DNA from: Pseudomonas sp. MN1F
Lineage (GTDB): Bacteria > Pseudomonadota > Gammaproteobacteria > Pseudomonadales > Pseudomonadaceae
NCBI RefSeq assembly: GCF_009391885.1
Contig: NZ_VZII01000028.1
Span: 1 to 37,693 of the forward strand
Direction of reading: 5' to 3'
Length of the DNA stretch: 37,693 nucleotides
The position numbers were made by a program, and so were the translations under genes. The notes under the pieces are model-generated. The model was not told the origin of the DNA, did not search any database, and saw nothing but the letters and a program-made list of their open reading frames with translations. Positions within the stretch are counted from its first letter, which is position 1; every line of letters begins with the position of its first letter. Shown piece after piece: positions 17,033 through 27,831 of this stretch.

Positions 17033-17431
17033 TCAGCGTTTGTCGTTGTTGTTCAGGGTGGCAGCCAGGGCCTGCTCGCAGCGCTCCTGGGCAGTGTCCA
17101 GTTCCAGTTGCATCTGGTGGATGTCGAGCATCTGCTGTTCGAGCTGGGCGCGACGCTCGGCGATCTTCGCCAGCATGCTGTGAAGCTGCTTGAGGTTGCC
17201 GCTGCTGGGGTCGTACAACTCGATCAGTTCACGGCATTCGGCCAGCGAGAAGCCGATGCGCTTGCCACGCAGGATGAGCTTCAGGCTGACTTTGTCACGG
17301 GCCGAATAGATGCGCTCCAGGCCACGCCGCTCGGGGCTCAGCAGGCCCTGTTCCTCATAGAAGCGGATGGCGCGGGTGGTGATATCCAGTTCGCGGGAGA
17401 GGTCGGAGATGCTGTAGGTCTGGCTGCTCAT
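17033..17431 (-). CDS. liuR: LiuR-like MerR-family regulator
   Basis: A 132-residue MerR regulator. The N-terminal winged helix (YSISDLSRELDITTRAIRFY, about residues 6-25) is followed by the EEQGLLSPERRG wing and a long coiled coil (about 85-120). Only one Cys is present and no metal-binding loop is seen, so it is not a metal sensor. MerR proteins beside leucine/isovalerate genes in Pseudomonas (LiuR) control those genes. Its position directly before mvaB and a LiuR-like 16-bp dyad upstream (17474-17489) support the same role here and autoregulation. The effector is unknown from sequence. Confidence 0.8.
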   Translation of the reverse strand: MSSQTYSISDLSRELDITTRAIRFYEEQGLLSPERRGLERIYSARDKVSLKLILRGKRIGFSLAECRELIELYDPSSGNLKQLHSMLAKIAERRAQLEQQMLDIHQMQLELDTAQERCEQALAATLNNNDKR

Positions 17432-17473
17432 GCTTGGGCTCGGCGTGGGGTATGCCAGTATCCTGAGGGCAGG

Positions 17474-17489
17474 TTGACGTTTACGTCAA
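17474..17489. promoter_or_regulatory. LiuR/MerR-type operator dyad
   Basis: TTGACGT-TT-ACGTCAA is a perfect dyad with 7-bp arms, 43 bp upstream of the MerR gene start. It resembles the LiuR motif of Proteobacteria (TTTACGT..ACGTAAA type, recalled). On the minus strand its first half reads TTGACG, a good -35 hexamer. A weak -10 (GATACT) follows at a long spacing of about 21 nt, in the manner of MerR promoters. Confidence 0.65.
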
Positions 17490-17494
17490 GCAGA

Positions 17495-18373
17495 TCAGTC
17501 GGGCTGCACCGCACGTCGGTAACCATTGGGCGTCTGCCCGCTCAGGCGCTTGAAAAAGCGGGTGAAGTAGGTCGGGTCGCTGAAGCCCAGGCTGTCTGAC
17601 AGCTGGCCGATGCTCATGCGCGTATAGATGAGGTTGCGCCGCGCCTCCAGCAGCAGGCGCTGGTGGATCACCTGCAATGCGGTCTGCCCGCTCAGCGCCC
17701 GGCATAGCTGGTTGAGCTGCAGGCTGGGGATGTTCAGGCGCGCGGCGAAGTCCTCCACCGACAGGTGTTCGCGGTAATGCGCCTCGACCAGCCGCAGGTA
17801 TTGCCCGAGCAGCTGCCGGTCACGTTCGTCGCGGTTACGTGGGGCTTGCCCCAGTCGCTGGCGGCGGCTGATCCACACCATCAGCGCGGTCACCAGCGCG
17901 TCGAGCATGGCCGCCCGTGCAGGGGCGTTGCCCTGGTATTCCTGCTGCAGCGTTTCGATCAGGCCGCGCAGCTGGATGCGGTCCTTGCCCAGCGGGTAAC
18001 ACGCCGCTTTTGCCAGCACCCCCAGCGGCGCGCCCAGGCGCTGTTCCAGGTCAGCTACCAGCGCGGTGCCGAAGGTCAGCACATGGCCCTGGATATCGGC
18101 GCTGAAGCGAAAACCATGCACGGTCAGCGGCGGCACCACCTGTATCGCGGCTTCGAGAATGGTGCTGCGCACGCCCTCGATTTCCACCTGAGCTTCGCCG
18201 CGCTGCACATACAACAACTGGAACAGCTCGGCGTGCTGGTGCGGCTTGATTTCCCAATGATGCAGGCGGCTGCGCGCCGGGATCGACTCGCAATGCAGCA
18301 GGTCGGTGCCGGGCCAGTGCTGGTTTTCGCCATATAGCTGGAACAGCGGAACGCCGGGGAGGGTGGATCTCAT
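17495..18373 (-). CDS. pobC: PobC-like AraC-family regulator of pobA
   Basis: A 292-residue AraC/XylS regulator. The N-terminal cupin-like ligand domain (about residues 20-150) has a PHQHAELFQLLYVQRGEAQV core. The C-terminal pair of helix-turn-helix motifs ends with SIGQLSDSLGFSDPTYFTRF, the usual AraC signature. It is divergent from pobA with 129 bp between the starts, the known arrangement of pobC/pobA in P. putida, where PobC activates pobA with 4-hydroxybenzoate. It is not the IclR-type PobR of Acinetobacter. The next gene downstream on the same strand is the MerR regulator, 63 bp away, with its own operator, so it is probably a separate unit. Confidence 0.88.
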   Translation of the reverse strand: MRSTLPGVPLFQLYGENQHWPGTDLLHCESIPARSRLHHWEIKPHQHAELFQLLYVQRGEAQVEIEGVRSTILEAAIQVVPPLTVHGFRFSADIQGHVLTFGTALVADLEQRLGAPLGVLAKAACYPLGKDRIQLRGLIETLQQEYQGNAPARAAMLDALVTALMVWISRRQRLGQAPRNRDERDRQLLGQYLRLVEAHYREHLSVEDFAARLNIPSLQLNQLCRALSGQTALQVIHQRLLLEARRNLIYTRMSIGQLSDSLGFSDPTYFTRFFKRLSGQTPNGYRRAVQPD

Positions 18374-19690
<1,317 letters not shown>

Positions 19691-19718
19691 GGGTTGGGGG
19701 TAGGGCGAAAGAGGTTTG

Positions 19719-19867
19719 TCGCCTGTGAAATCGAGCGCCGCCCCCGCGGCGCATCGCGAGCTGCGCTCGCTCCTACGTTTGTTGCAGGTAAACTGGCCCG
19801 AAACAATCGTAGGAGCGAGCGCAGCTCGCGATGCGCCGCGCGGCCGGCGCTCGATCTAACAGGCGCC
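19719..19867. repeat. Inverted REP pair (BIME/REPIN-like)
   Basis: Two ~65-bp arms are near-perfect reverse complements: about 19719-19783 and 19802-19867. The core GCATCGCGAGCTGCGCTCGC of the left arm recurs exactly in the right arm. About 18 nt separate the arms. It lies between pobA and ggt and matches the plan of Pseudomonas REP doublets moved by RAYT transposases; no RAYT gene is present in the window. Confidence 0.9.
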
Positions 19868-19872
19868 GAATA

Positions 19873-19895
19873 CCTTTCGGCGAACACCCGAAAGG
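19873..19895 (+). promoter_or_regulatory. Leader hairpin covering the ggt ribosome-binding site
   Basis: CCTTTCGG (19873-19880) pairs with CCGAAAGG (19888-19895) around a 7-nt loop. The right arm contains most of the AAAGGA ribosome-binding site, 10 nt before the ggt ATG at 19906. The fold would hide the site and so may reduce or regulate translation. Confidence 0.55.
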
Positions 19896-19905
19896 ACGCA
19901 ACCCA

Positions 19906-21708
19906 ATGCCCCGCCACCCCTCACTCCTCAAGATTCTGATCACCACCCTGTGCCTGGCCACCGCCAGTGCCGCAACCTGGGCCGACCAGCCGCTGCCCAC
20001 GCCCCCAGAGCTGCAGTCCGGCTACCGCAGTGGCCTCCAGCCGGTGCACGCCAGCCGGCACATGGTGGCGGCTGCCAACCCGTTGGCCAGCGAAGCGGGG
20101 CGGGCGATGCTGCGTGCCGGTGGCAGCGCCATCGATGCGGCGATTGCCATGCAGATGGTGCTGACCTTGGTCGAGCCGCAATCCAGCGGTATCGGTGGTG
20201 GGGCATTCATCCTGTACTGGGATGGCCAGCGCGTGCAGGCCTTCGACGGCCGCGAAGCGGCACCGGCAGGGGTGACGGAAACGTTGTTCCTGCAAGCGGA
20301 CGGGGCGCCCATGGCGTTTCGTGCAGCGCAGATCGGCGGCCGCTCCGTGGGGGTTCCGGGCGTGCTGCGGGCATTGCAACTGGCCCATGATCAGCACGGC
20401 AAACTGCCATGGAAGGACCTGTTCGCACCGGCCATCGCCCTGGCGCGCAATGGTTTCGCAGTGTCCGAACGGCTGCACGCGCTGGTCGCCGGCGACCCCT
20501 TCATTGCCCGCTCGCCGGCCATGGCGCGCTACTTCCTGGATGACCGGGGCGAGCCGCTGGCGGTCGGCACGATCCTGCGTAACCCTGCACTCGCGCAGAC
20601 CTTCGAACGCATCGCAGAGCAGGGCGCCGAGGCTTTCTACAAGGGTGAGATTGCCCAAGCCATGGTGGCCGAAGTGCGTCACCACGCCAATGCCGGGCAG
20701 TTGTCACTTGAGGATTTGCAGCGTTACCAGGCCAAGGCGCGCGAACCGGTCTGTGGCGCGTACAAGGCCTGGAATATCTGCGGCATGCCGCCGCCGTCGT
20801 CCGGCGGGGTGACGGTGTTGCAGACCCTGGGCATGCTCGACGCCCTGCAGCACGCCTCGGCGCAACGCGACCTGGCCGACCTGCCGCCGGGCCAGGTGCC
20901 CTCGGTGGCGGGGCTCGAACCTGTGCCGCAGGCCGTGCACCTGATCGCCGAAGCCGAGCGCCTGGCCTACGCTGACCGTGCCCAGTACCTGGCCGACAGC
21001 GATTACGTGCCGGTGCCGGTCAAGTCGTTGCTCGACCCTGCCTACCTCGCCGAGCGCGCCAGGCAGGTCGGCGACCACAGCATGAAGCACGCGCGCCCGG
21101 GTACCCCGCAGGGGGCCGACCTGGCCCTGGCGCCCGACCGCTCGCCACTGCGGATTTCCACCTCGCACCTGTCTGCTGTCGATGACAGCGGCCAGGCCCT
21201 GGCCATGACCACGTCGGTGGAGTCCGCCTTCGGTTCGCACCTGATGGTCGGCGGTTTTCTGCTGAACAACCACCTGACCGACTTTTCGTTCCTGCCTGCG
21301 GAACATGGCAAGCCGGTGGCCAACCGGGTGCAGCCCGGCAAGCGCCCGTTGTCGGCGATGGCGCCAACCCTGGTGTTCTCGCGTGCCTCCGGCGAACTGG
21401 TGGCAAGCCTTGGCTCCCCTGGCGGTTCGCAGATCATCGGCTACGTGAACAAGGCGCTGATCGGCCTGCTGGACTGGCATCTCGATCCGCAACAGGCGGC
21501 CAACCTGCCCAATTTCGGCAGCCGCAATGCCGGCACTGAAGTGGAGGCGGGACTGGTCAGTCCTGCATTGGTCCGCCAGCTCAGCGCCTGGGGCCATGAC
21601 GTCACGCCAATGACCATGACCAGTGGCATGCAGATCATCCAGCGCACCCCCGAAGGGTGGGCCGGTGGTGCCGACCCGCGGCGTGAAGGTGTGGCGCTCG
21701 GCGACTAG
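19906..21708 (+). CDS. ggt: Gamma-glutamyltransferase, periplasmic
   Basis: A 600-residue secreted Ntn-hydrolase precursor that cleaves or transfers the gamma-glutamyl group of glutathione and related peptides. A Sec signal peptide occupies residues 1-26 (LLKILITTLCLATASAATWA). Autoprocessing should occur before Thr419 in ISTSHLSAVDDSG, giving a large and a small subunit. Family blocks include GGSAIDAAIAMQMVL, SSGIGGGAFILYW, the GGFLLNNHLTDF motif and SLGSPGGSQIIGYVNKAL. In the block that binds the substrate carboxylate, E. coli has PLSSM; this protein has PLSAM. The ATG at 19906 is preceded by AAAGGA. The longer frame from 19831 runs through the REP arm and is not real. A LysR gene follows 66 bp downstream. 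Confidence 0.93.
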   Translation: MPRHPSLLKILITTLCLATASAATWADQPLPTPPELQSGYRSGLQPVHASRHMVAAANPLASEAGRAMLRAGGSAIDAAIAMQMVLTLVEPQSSGIGGGAFILYWDGQRVQAFDGREAAPAGVTETLFLQADGAPMAFRAAQIGGRSVGVPGVLRALQLAHDQHGKLPWKDLFAPAIALARNGFAVSERLHALVAGDPFIARSPAMARYFLDDRGEPLAVGTILRNPALAQTFERIAEQGAEAFYKGEIAQAMVAEVRHHANAGQLSLEDLQRYQAKAREPVCGAYKAWNICGMPPPSSGGVTVLQTLGMLDALQHASAQRDLADLPPGQVPSVAGLEPVPQAVHLIAEAERLAYADRAQYLADSDYVPVPVKSLLDPAYLAERARQVGDHSMKHARPGTPQGADLALAPDRSPLRISTSHLSAVDDSGQALAMTTSVESAFGSHLMVGGFLLNNHLTDFSFLPAEHGKPVANRVQPGKRPLSAMAPTLVFSRASGELVASLGSPGGSQIIGYVNKALIGLLDWHLDPQQAANLPNFGSRNAGTEVEAGLVSPALVRQLSAWGHDVTPMTMTSGMQIIQRTPEGWAGGADPRREGVALGD

Positions 21709-21773
21709 CGCGTTGCCGGGCCTGGAGTGGCGTGGTAGAAGTCAATCTTGTCATTCAGTCGTTGAATACCAAG

Positions 21774-22655
21774 ATGTCCATCAGCGTTAAATCGAATAGA
21801 GCCCTGTTCGACCTCGACCTGTTGCGCGCCATCGTCGTGGTGGCCGATTGCGGCAGCTTCACCACCGCCGCTGCACGCCTGCACTCGACCCAGTCGACCA
21901 TCAGCCAGAAAGTGCGCCGCCTTGAAGACATGGTTGGCCACCGCTTGCTGGTGCGCGGCAACCGCGACGTGTTGCCGACCGACGCCGGGCAGACCCTGCT
22001 GGGTTATGCCAGGCACATGCTGGCGCTGAACGACCAGATGCTCGAAGCCTTGGCCGGCGCCATGGTTGGGGTCACCGTGCGCCTGGGCGTGCCCGAGGAT
22101 TTTGTCGGCGGGCGCACCACCAACGCGCTGTCGGCGTTCAGCCGCCTGCACCCGCAGGTCAAGCTGGAGGTCACCAGCGGCCTGTGCCGTGACCTCAGCC
22201 AGGCCTACGACAACGGCGAACTCGACCTGGTGCTGCTCAAGCAGCGGCGCAACAGCCGCGAGGGGGTGGCCTGCTGGCCCGAGCGCCTGCAGTGGATTGA
22301 CAGTGCGCGCATGCCGGCGTTCGAGCTCGACCCGATTCCGCTGGTGACCTTCCCGCCACGGGGGCTGTACCGTGAAGACATGATCAGCGCCATCGAAGGC
22401 ATGGGCCGGCGCTGGCGCATCAGCTTCACCAGCTCCAGCCTCAGTGGCATCCAGGCGGCGGTGGCTGACGGCATGGGCATCAGCCTGTTGCCACCGCGTG
22501 CGGCGACTGGCGAGCACCGGGTGCTGGGGCAGGTGCAGGGGTTGCCGGAGGTGGACAGCTACGAGATCGTCATCGTGCACAAGCCGACAGCGGACGTGAT
22601 GGTCAAGGATCTGGCCGGGGTGATGTCGCAGCTGCTTGAGGGCGGTGGGATCTGA
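21774..22655 (+). CDS. LysR-family transcriptional regulator
   Basis: A LysR protein of ~293 residues. The N-terminal winged helix has LDLLRAIVVVADCGSFTTAA and a recognition helix in STQSTISQKVRRLE. A two-lobed ligand-binding domain follows (GVPEDFVGGRT, about residues 105-280). The start is uncertain: ATG at 21774 gives the normal family length, while a GTG at 21732 with GGAG upstream would add 14 residues. It reads in the same direction as ggt with a 66-bp gap and is convergent with dctM. The regulated gene is unknown; ggt is a candidate by position only, because no divergent target exists. Confidence 0.85.
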   Translation: MSISVKSNRALFDLDLLRAIVVVADCGSFTTAAARLHSTQSTISQKVRRLEDMVGHRLLVRGNRDVLPTDAGQTLLGYARHMLALNDQMLEALAGAMVGVTVRLGVPEDFVGGRTTNALSAFSRLHPQVKLEVTSGLCRDLSQAYDNGELDLVLLKQRRNSREGVACWPERLQWIDSARMPAFELDPIPLVTFPPRGLYREDMISAIEGMGRRWRISFTSSSLSGIQAAVADGMGISLLPPRAATGEHRVLGQVQGLPEVDSYEIVIVHKPTADVMVKDLAGVMSQLLEGGGI

Positions 22656-22694
22656 CCCACCTTCCAACGCTTGCACACTATTTCAAATCGCTGG

Positions 22695-23978
22695 CTATGG
22701 CATGCCCAGCCACTCCGGCAGCGCCAACGAGATGAACGGCACATAAGTCACCAGCACCAGGAACAGCAGCAAAATCGACAGCCACGGCAGCGCCGCGCGA
22801 ATCGTCTGCCCCAGGGTCAGCCCAGTCACTGCCGAGGTGACGAACAGGTTCAGCCCCACCGGCGGGTGCACCAGGCCGATCTCCATGTTCACCACCATCA
22901 CGATGCCCAGGTGAATCGGGTCGATGCCCAGCTTCATGGCGATCGGGAAGAAGATTGGTGCGAGGATCAGGATGATCGCCGATGGCTCCATGAAGCTGCC
23001 GGCCACCAGCAGCACGATGTTGACCATGATCAGGAAGCCGATTGGCGTCAGCCCCTCGGACATCACCCACTGGGTGATCTGCTGGGGGATCTGCTCGGTG
23101 GTCAGCACGTGGGCGAAGAGCATGGCGTTGGCGATGATGAACAGCAGCATGATGGTCAGCCGGCCCGACTCCAGCAGCACTTTCGGGCAGTCACGCAGGC
23201 GCATGTCCTTGTACACGAACAGCGCGATGAACGCCGAGTACACCGCCGCTACCGCCGCCGCCTCGGTGGGGGTGAACATGCCGCTGTAGATGCCGCCGAG
23301 GATGATCACCAGCAGCAACAGGCCCCAGAATGCGCGCCGGGCGGTGCGCAGCCATTCGCTGAAGCTGGCCCGTGGCTGGGCCGGCAGCTTCTTGATGCGG
23401 GCGACGATGTAGATCGCCACCATCAGGGCAACACCGAGCAGGATGCCCGGCACCACGCCGGCCATGAACAGCTTGCCGACCGAGGTCTCGGTGGCCGCCG
23501 AGTACACCACCATGACGATCGAAGGCGGGATCAGGATGCCCAGGGTGCCGGCATTGCAGATGATCCCGGCGCCGAACTCGCGGGGGTAGCCGGAGCGCAC
23601 CATGCCAGCCACGGCAATCGAGCCGACGGCGGCCACGGTGGCCGGCGACGAACCCGACAGCGCGGCGAACAGCATGCACGCCAGCACGGCGGCAATCGCC
23701 AGGCCGCCGCGGATATGCCCGACGCAGGCGTTGGCAAAGTCGATCAGGCGTTGGGCCACGCCTCCGGTGGTCATGAACGCGCCCGACAGCAGGAAGAACG
23801 GGATGGCCAGGAAGGTGTAGCTGTCGGAGGTCTCGAACAGCTTGATCGCCAGCGAGCTGAGCGAGTCCTGGCTGAACATCAGGATCGACAGCGCCCCCGA
23901 CAGGCCCAGGGAGATGGCGATCGGCACGCCGAGGAACATGAACACGAACAGCAGCAGGAACAGGCAGATAACCGTCAT
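22695..23978 (-). CDS. dctM: TRAP transporter large membrane subunit DctM
   Basis: A 427-residue, ~12-helix protein of the TRAP DctM family, the sodium-driven transport subunit of tripartite dicarboxylate carriers. Family blocks include FLAIPFFLLSGAFMTTGGVA, AALSGSSPATVAAVGSIA and GIVMVVNMEIGLVHPPVGLN. Its ATG overlaps the dctQ stop by one base (TGATG), so the two membrane subunits are coupled. It is the last gene of the itaconate transport unit and meets the ggt-linked LysR gene tail to tail with 39 bp between. By context it should import itaconate or related C5 dicarboxylates. The substrate itself cannot be read from DctM. Confidence 0.93.
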   Translation of the reverse strand: MTVICLFLLLFVFMFLGVPIAISLGLSGALSILMFSQDSLSSLAIKLFETSDSYTFLAIPFFLLSGAFMTTGGVAQRLIDFANACVGHIRGGLAIAAVLACMLFAALSGSSPATVAAVGSIAVAGMVRSGYPREFGAGIICNAGTLGILIPPSIVMVVYSAATETSVGKLFMAGVVPGILLGVALMVAIYIVARIKKLPAQPRASFSEWLRTARRAFWGLLLLVIILGGIYSGMFTPTEAAAVAAVYSAFIALFVYKDMRLRDCPKVLLESGRLTIMLLFIIANAMLFAHVLTTEQIPQQITQWVMSEGLTPIGFLIMVNIVLLVAGSFMEPSAIILILAPIFFPIAMKLGIDPIHLGIVMVVNMEIGLVHPPVGLNLFVTSAVTGLTLGQTIRAALPWLSILLLFLVLVTYVPFISLALPEWLGMP

Positions 23979-24610
23979 CAGTGGTGCTCCTCACCGGGGT
24001 GGGCCAGCTTGCTGGCTTCGGCGGCCTCGTCGGCCAGGCCCAGGCCGTACTGGCGGTGGGTAAACAGGCGGTAAAGGATTTCCAGGTAACGGACGATCAC
24101 CAGGGCAAAGCCCAGCGGCACGATCAGCGCGATATGGCCGACCTTGATGCCATAGCGGTCAAGGTCCTCGGCACCGATGCCGGCCACCAGCACCGCGCTT
24201 ACCCACTTGATGCTCGCCACCAGGAACAGCCCGGCATAAGCCAGGCAGCAGGCGCAGGCGACCATCGCCAGCAGCCGTTGCACCGGCTTGGGCGTGCGCC
24301 GCACCAGCACATCGACGCCGAGGTGGCCGGCGGTGCGCACGCCGTAGGAGATACCGAAGAAGATCAGCCAGCCGAACAGCGCCTTGGTCAGGGCGATGCT
24401 CCAGGTCATGTCCTGGGCGTAGGCCATCAGGTGGTCGCCGATACCGAGTAGCAGGTCGCTGGCGAACGCCCAGTGATCACTAAGGCTGTAGAACATCGTG
24501 TAGAGGTTGTTCAGCGCCACGTAGAGGAAGGTCACCAAGGTCATGGCCGCCAGGAGAAAGGCAATCATGCCTTCCTCGAAGTGCTCCCAGACACGCCTGA
24601 GCGATTGCAT
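23978..24610 (-). CDS. dctQ: TRAP transporter small membrane subunit DctQ
   Basis: A 210-residue protein with four hydrophobic segments typical of DctQ, including FLLAAMTLVTFLYVALNNLY near the N-terminus and VGHIALIVPLGFALVIVRYL near the C-terminus. The start at 24610 has GGAG 8 nt upstream; the frame opens 11 codons earlier without such a site. DctQ stabilises and partners DctM. The gap to dctP (70 bp) contains a perfect 9-bp hairpin. P. aeruginosa PA0885, the itaconate-locus homologue by synteny, occupies the same position. Confidence 0.92.
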   Translation of the reverse strand: MQSLRRVWEHFEEGMIAFLLAAMTLVTFLYVALNNLYTMFYSLSDHWAFASDLLLGIGDHLMAYAQDMTWSIALTKALFGWLIFFGISYGVRTAGHLGVDVLVRRTPKPVQRLLAMVACACCLAYAGLFLVASIKWVSAVLVAGIGAEDLDRYGIKVGHIALIVPLGFALVIVRYLEILYRLFTHRQYGLGLADEAAEASKLAHPGEEHH

Positions 24611-24637
24611 AGGATATCTCCAGACAGAGAAAGGGCA

Positions 24638-24660
24638 GGCCACCCGTACCGCGGGTGGCC
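24638..24660. promoter_or_regulatory. Intercistronic hairpin between dctP and dctQ
   Basis: GGCCACCCG (24638-24646) pairs with CGGGTGGCC (24652-24660) around a 5-nt loop. It sits in the 70-bp gap of the dctP-dctQ message, with no T-tract on the minus strand. Such hairpins commonly protect the upstream binding-protein mRNA or partly attenuate, giving more DctP than membrane subunits. Confidence 0.65.
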
Positions 24661-24680
24661 GGGGTGGGGCGCATGAAGGG

Positions 24681-25751
<1,071 letters not shown>

Positions 25752-25754
25752 TCA

Positions 25755-25791
25755 GCATTTGTGTAAGGCGGCGTTCGGCTAAGGTGAACGC
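25755..25791 (-). promoter_or_regulatory. ItcR-type LysR operator upstream of dctP
   Basis: It contains the dyad GCGTTC-N9-GAACGC (25771-25791), a T-N11-A LysR box, with a flank reading GCATTTGTGTAAGGC on the plus strand. The site upstream of ich (31282-31318) shares the dyad and 21 of the 22 bases up to the end of the first arm. Its near edge is about 75 bp from the dctP start, against about 66 bp for ich. Confidence 0.8.
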
Positions 25792-25798
25792 GGCATGT

Positions 25799-26617
25799 TC
25801 AGTCGAGATTTCCGGCCAGCAACCGCTGCGCCCGCAACACCACCGGCGCGTCGACCATCTGCCCGTCCAGCTGGAAGGCCCCGGCGCCATTGGCCGCCGC
25901 ACTCGCGGCCAGCACCCGCCGCGCCCATGCCAGCTCCTCGGCACTCGGCGCCAGTGCTGCATGAATCACCGCCACCTGCTGCGGATGAATGCACAACGCC
26001 CCGCCATAGCCCATGTCGTAGGCATGCCGCATGGCCCGTTGCAGCCCCTCGGCATCGGCGATGGCCGGGAACACCCCATCCAGTGGCGGCAGCAGGCCAG
26101 CCCCCCGGGAATGCAACTGCACCGCCATGCGCGCCTGGTCGAGAAACTGCCGGGCCGCCTCGCTCTCGGTGTTCAACCCCAGGTCCAGCGCCAGGTCGAG
26201 GCTGCCGAACGACAAGCGCTCGACGCCTTCAGCCGCGGCAATCTGTGCCAGTGCCAACAGGCCCTTGGCGCTTTCGATGATTGGCCACACGGGCTTGCCG
26301 CCGTGCCAGGCCAACGCGACCTGAGCGGCGTTCTCCACCTTGGGCAACAGCAGCCCGGCGACCCCCGGATACTGTGCGCAGAAGGCCAGGTCGCCAGCGT
26401 GCTGTTGATGCTGCGGCGCATTCACCCGCACCCATACCGAGGCCTGCGGCGTGGCCTGCAGAAAGGCCGCCAGGTGGTCGCGGGCCTGCTGTTTCAGCGG
26501 CTCCTCCACGGCATCCTCAAAGTCGACGATCACCACATCGGCACCTGCCGCCAGGGCCTTGGCGAAACGTTCGGGGCGGCTGCCAGGCACGAACAAGGCG
26601 GAGCGCACCGCGTTCAT
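25799..26617 (-). CDS. ccl: (S)-Citramalyl-CoA lyase (CitE-like)
   Basis: A 272-residue HpcH/HpaI/CitE-family lyase. It opens with RSALFVPGSRPERF, has the metal-ligand motif VIVDFEDAVEEP, and later GLLLPKVENA, PIIESAKGLL and GALCIHPQQV, all standard CitE blocks. In the bacterial itaconate pathway Ccl cleaves (S)-citramalyl-CoA to acetyl-CoA and pyruvate. The start overlaps the ict stop by 4 nt, so translation is coupled. CitE-like lyases also act on malyl-CoA or citryl-CoA; the assignment comes from the linked ict and ich genes and matches PA0883 of P. aeruginosa. An ItcR-type operator begins right after the gene. Confidence 0.9.
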   Translation of the reverse strand: MNAVRSALFVPGSRPERFAKALAAGADVVIVDFEDAVEEPLKQQARDHLAAFLQATPQASVWVRVNAPQHQQHAGDLAFCAQYPGVAGLLLPKVENAAQVALAWHGGKPVWPIIESAKGLLALAQIAAAEGVERLSFGSLDLALDLGLNTESEAARQFLDQARMAVQLHSRGAGLLPPLDGVFPAIADAEGLQRAMRHAYDMGYGGALCIHPQQVAVIHAALAPSAEELAWARRVLAASAAANGAGAFQLDGQMVDAPVVLRAQRLLAGNLD

Positions 26618-27813
26618 ACAACGCCTCCTGCGGCCAGGCTGGCTCGCTGTTCTGCGCTCAAGCCGAGCTCCGCAAGGATGCCCGCGGTGTGCTGCCCCAG
26701 CGCCGGCACGGCATCCATGCGTGGGGTGAAGGCGGCATTGCGCCCCGGTGGCAGCAGCGACGGCAACTTGCCGGCCGGGCTGTCCACTTCACGCCAGCTG
26801 TCGCGGGCCTGCAGCTGCGGGTGCTGCCATACGCCGTGCATGTCGTTGACCCGGGCGTTGGCGATCTGGGCATCTTCCAGGCGCGCCACCACCTCGTCCA
26901 GCGACAGGGCGGCAAAGCGCTCGACGATGACCTGGCGCAGCACCTCGCGGTTGTCCGAGCGCTTGTAATTGGCGCTGAAGCGGTCATCGCTGGCCAGTGC
27001 CGGGTCGAGCAGCACCTTTTCGCAGAACAGCGCCCATTCCCGTTCATTCTGCAAGCCGAGCATGATCGTGCCGCCACCGCCGGTGGGGAACGGGCCGTAC
27101 GGGTAGATGGTCGAGTGCGAGGCACCCGCGCGCGGTGGTGGCGGTGCGCCGTTGTAGGCGTAGTACATCGGGTAGCCCATCCACTCCACCAGGCTCTCCA
27201 GCATCGACACGTCGATGCGGCTGCCCAGGCCAGTCTTGTCGCGCAGCAGCAACGCTGACAGCACACCGGTGTAGGCATACATGCCGGCGGCGATGTCGGC
27301 GATCGAGCAGCCGGCCTTGGCCATTTCCTCGTCGCCGGGGCCGCCAGTCACCGACAGAAAGCCGCCCTCGCTCTGGATCAGCAGGTCGTAGGCCTTCTTC
27401 TTTTCATATGGGCCGCCTGCGCCGTAGCCGGAGATGTCGCAGACGATCAGGCGCGGGAAGCGCTGGTGCAAGGCGTCGAACGACAGGCCCATGCGTGCCG
27501 CAGCGCCGGGGGCGAGGTTTTGCACGAGCACGTCGGCCTTGGCCAGCAGGGCCTCGAGGATGCTGTCGGCGGCCTTCTGCTTGAGGTCGAGGGTGAGGCT
27601 TTCCTTGGAGCGGTTGGTCCACACGAAGTGCGAGGCCAGGCCATCGACGCGCTGGTCGTAGCCACGGGCGAAGTCACCGCTGCCGGGCCGTTCGACTTTG
27701 ATCACACGGGCGCCCAGGTCAGCCAGCTGGCGGGTGCAGAAGGGCGCGGCGATGGCATGTTCCAGGCTGACGACGGTGATGCCGTCCAGCGGGCGGGGGG
27801 CAGTTTGGGTCAT
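26614..27813 (-). CDS. ict: Itaconate CoA-transferase (family III, CaiB-like)
   Basis: A 399-residue class III CoA-transferase that moves CoA, usually from succinyl-CoA, to itaconate. The N-terminus reads LDGITVVSLEHAIAAPFCTR. The catalytic Asp is Asp173 in CSIADIAAGMYAYTG. Other family features are DVLVQNLAPGAAARMG and DISGYGAGGPY. It lies 18 nt after the MmgE/PrpD gene and overlaps ccl. Family III enzymes accept many acids, so the substrate assignment rests on the itaconate gene set (PA0882 equivalent). Length is typical. Confidence 0.88.
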   Translation of the reverse strand: MTQTAPRPLDGITVVSLEHAIAAPFCTRQLADLGARVIKVERPGSGDFARGYDQRVDGLASHFVWTNRSKESLTLDLKQKAADSILEALLAKADVLVQNLAPGAAARMGLSFDALHQRFPRLIVCDISGYGAGGPYEKKKAYDLLIQSEGGFLSVTGGPGDEEMAKAGCSIADIAAGMYAYTGVLSALLLRDKTGLGSRIDVSMLESLVEWMGYPMYYAYNGAPPPPRAGASHSTIYPYGPFPTGGGGTIMLGLQNEREWALFCEKVLLDPALASDDRFSANYKRSDNREVLRQVIVERFAALSLDEVVARLEDAQIANARVNDMHGVWQHPQLQARDSWREVDSPAGKLPSLLPPGRNAAFTPRMDAVPALGQHTAGILAELGLSAEQRASLAAGGVV

Positions 27814-27831
27814 GGGGTCACCTGTTCGTCA

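Noticed and set aside
22644..22661. GGTGGG/CCCACC hairpin at the LysR stop as a terminator
   Set aside because: The stem is only 6 bp and no T-run follows on either strand.
22671..24074. 467-codon plus-strand frame rich in His, Gln and Arg
   Set aside because: It is antisense to dctM, a clear TRAP protein; the composition is that of a shadow frame.
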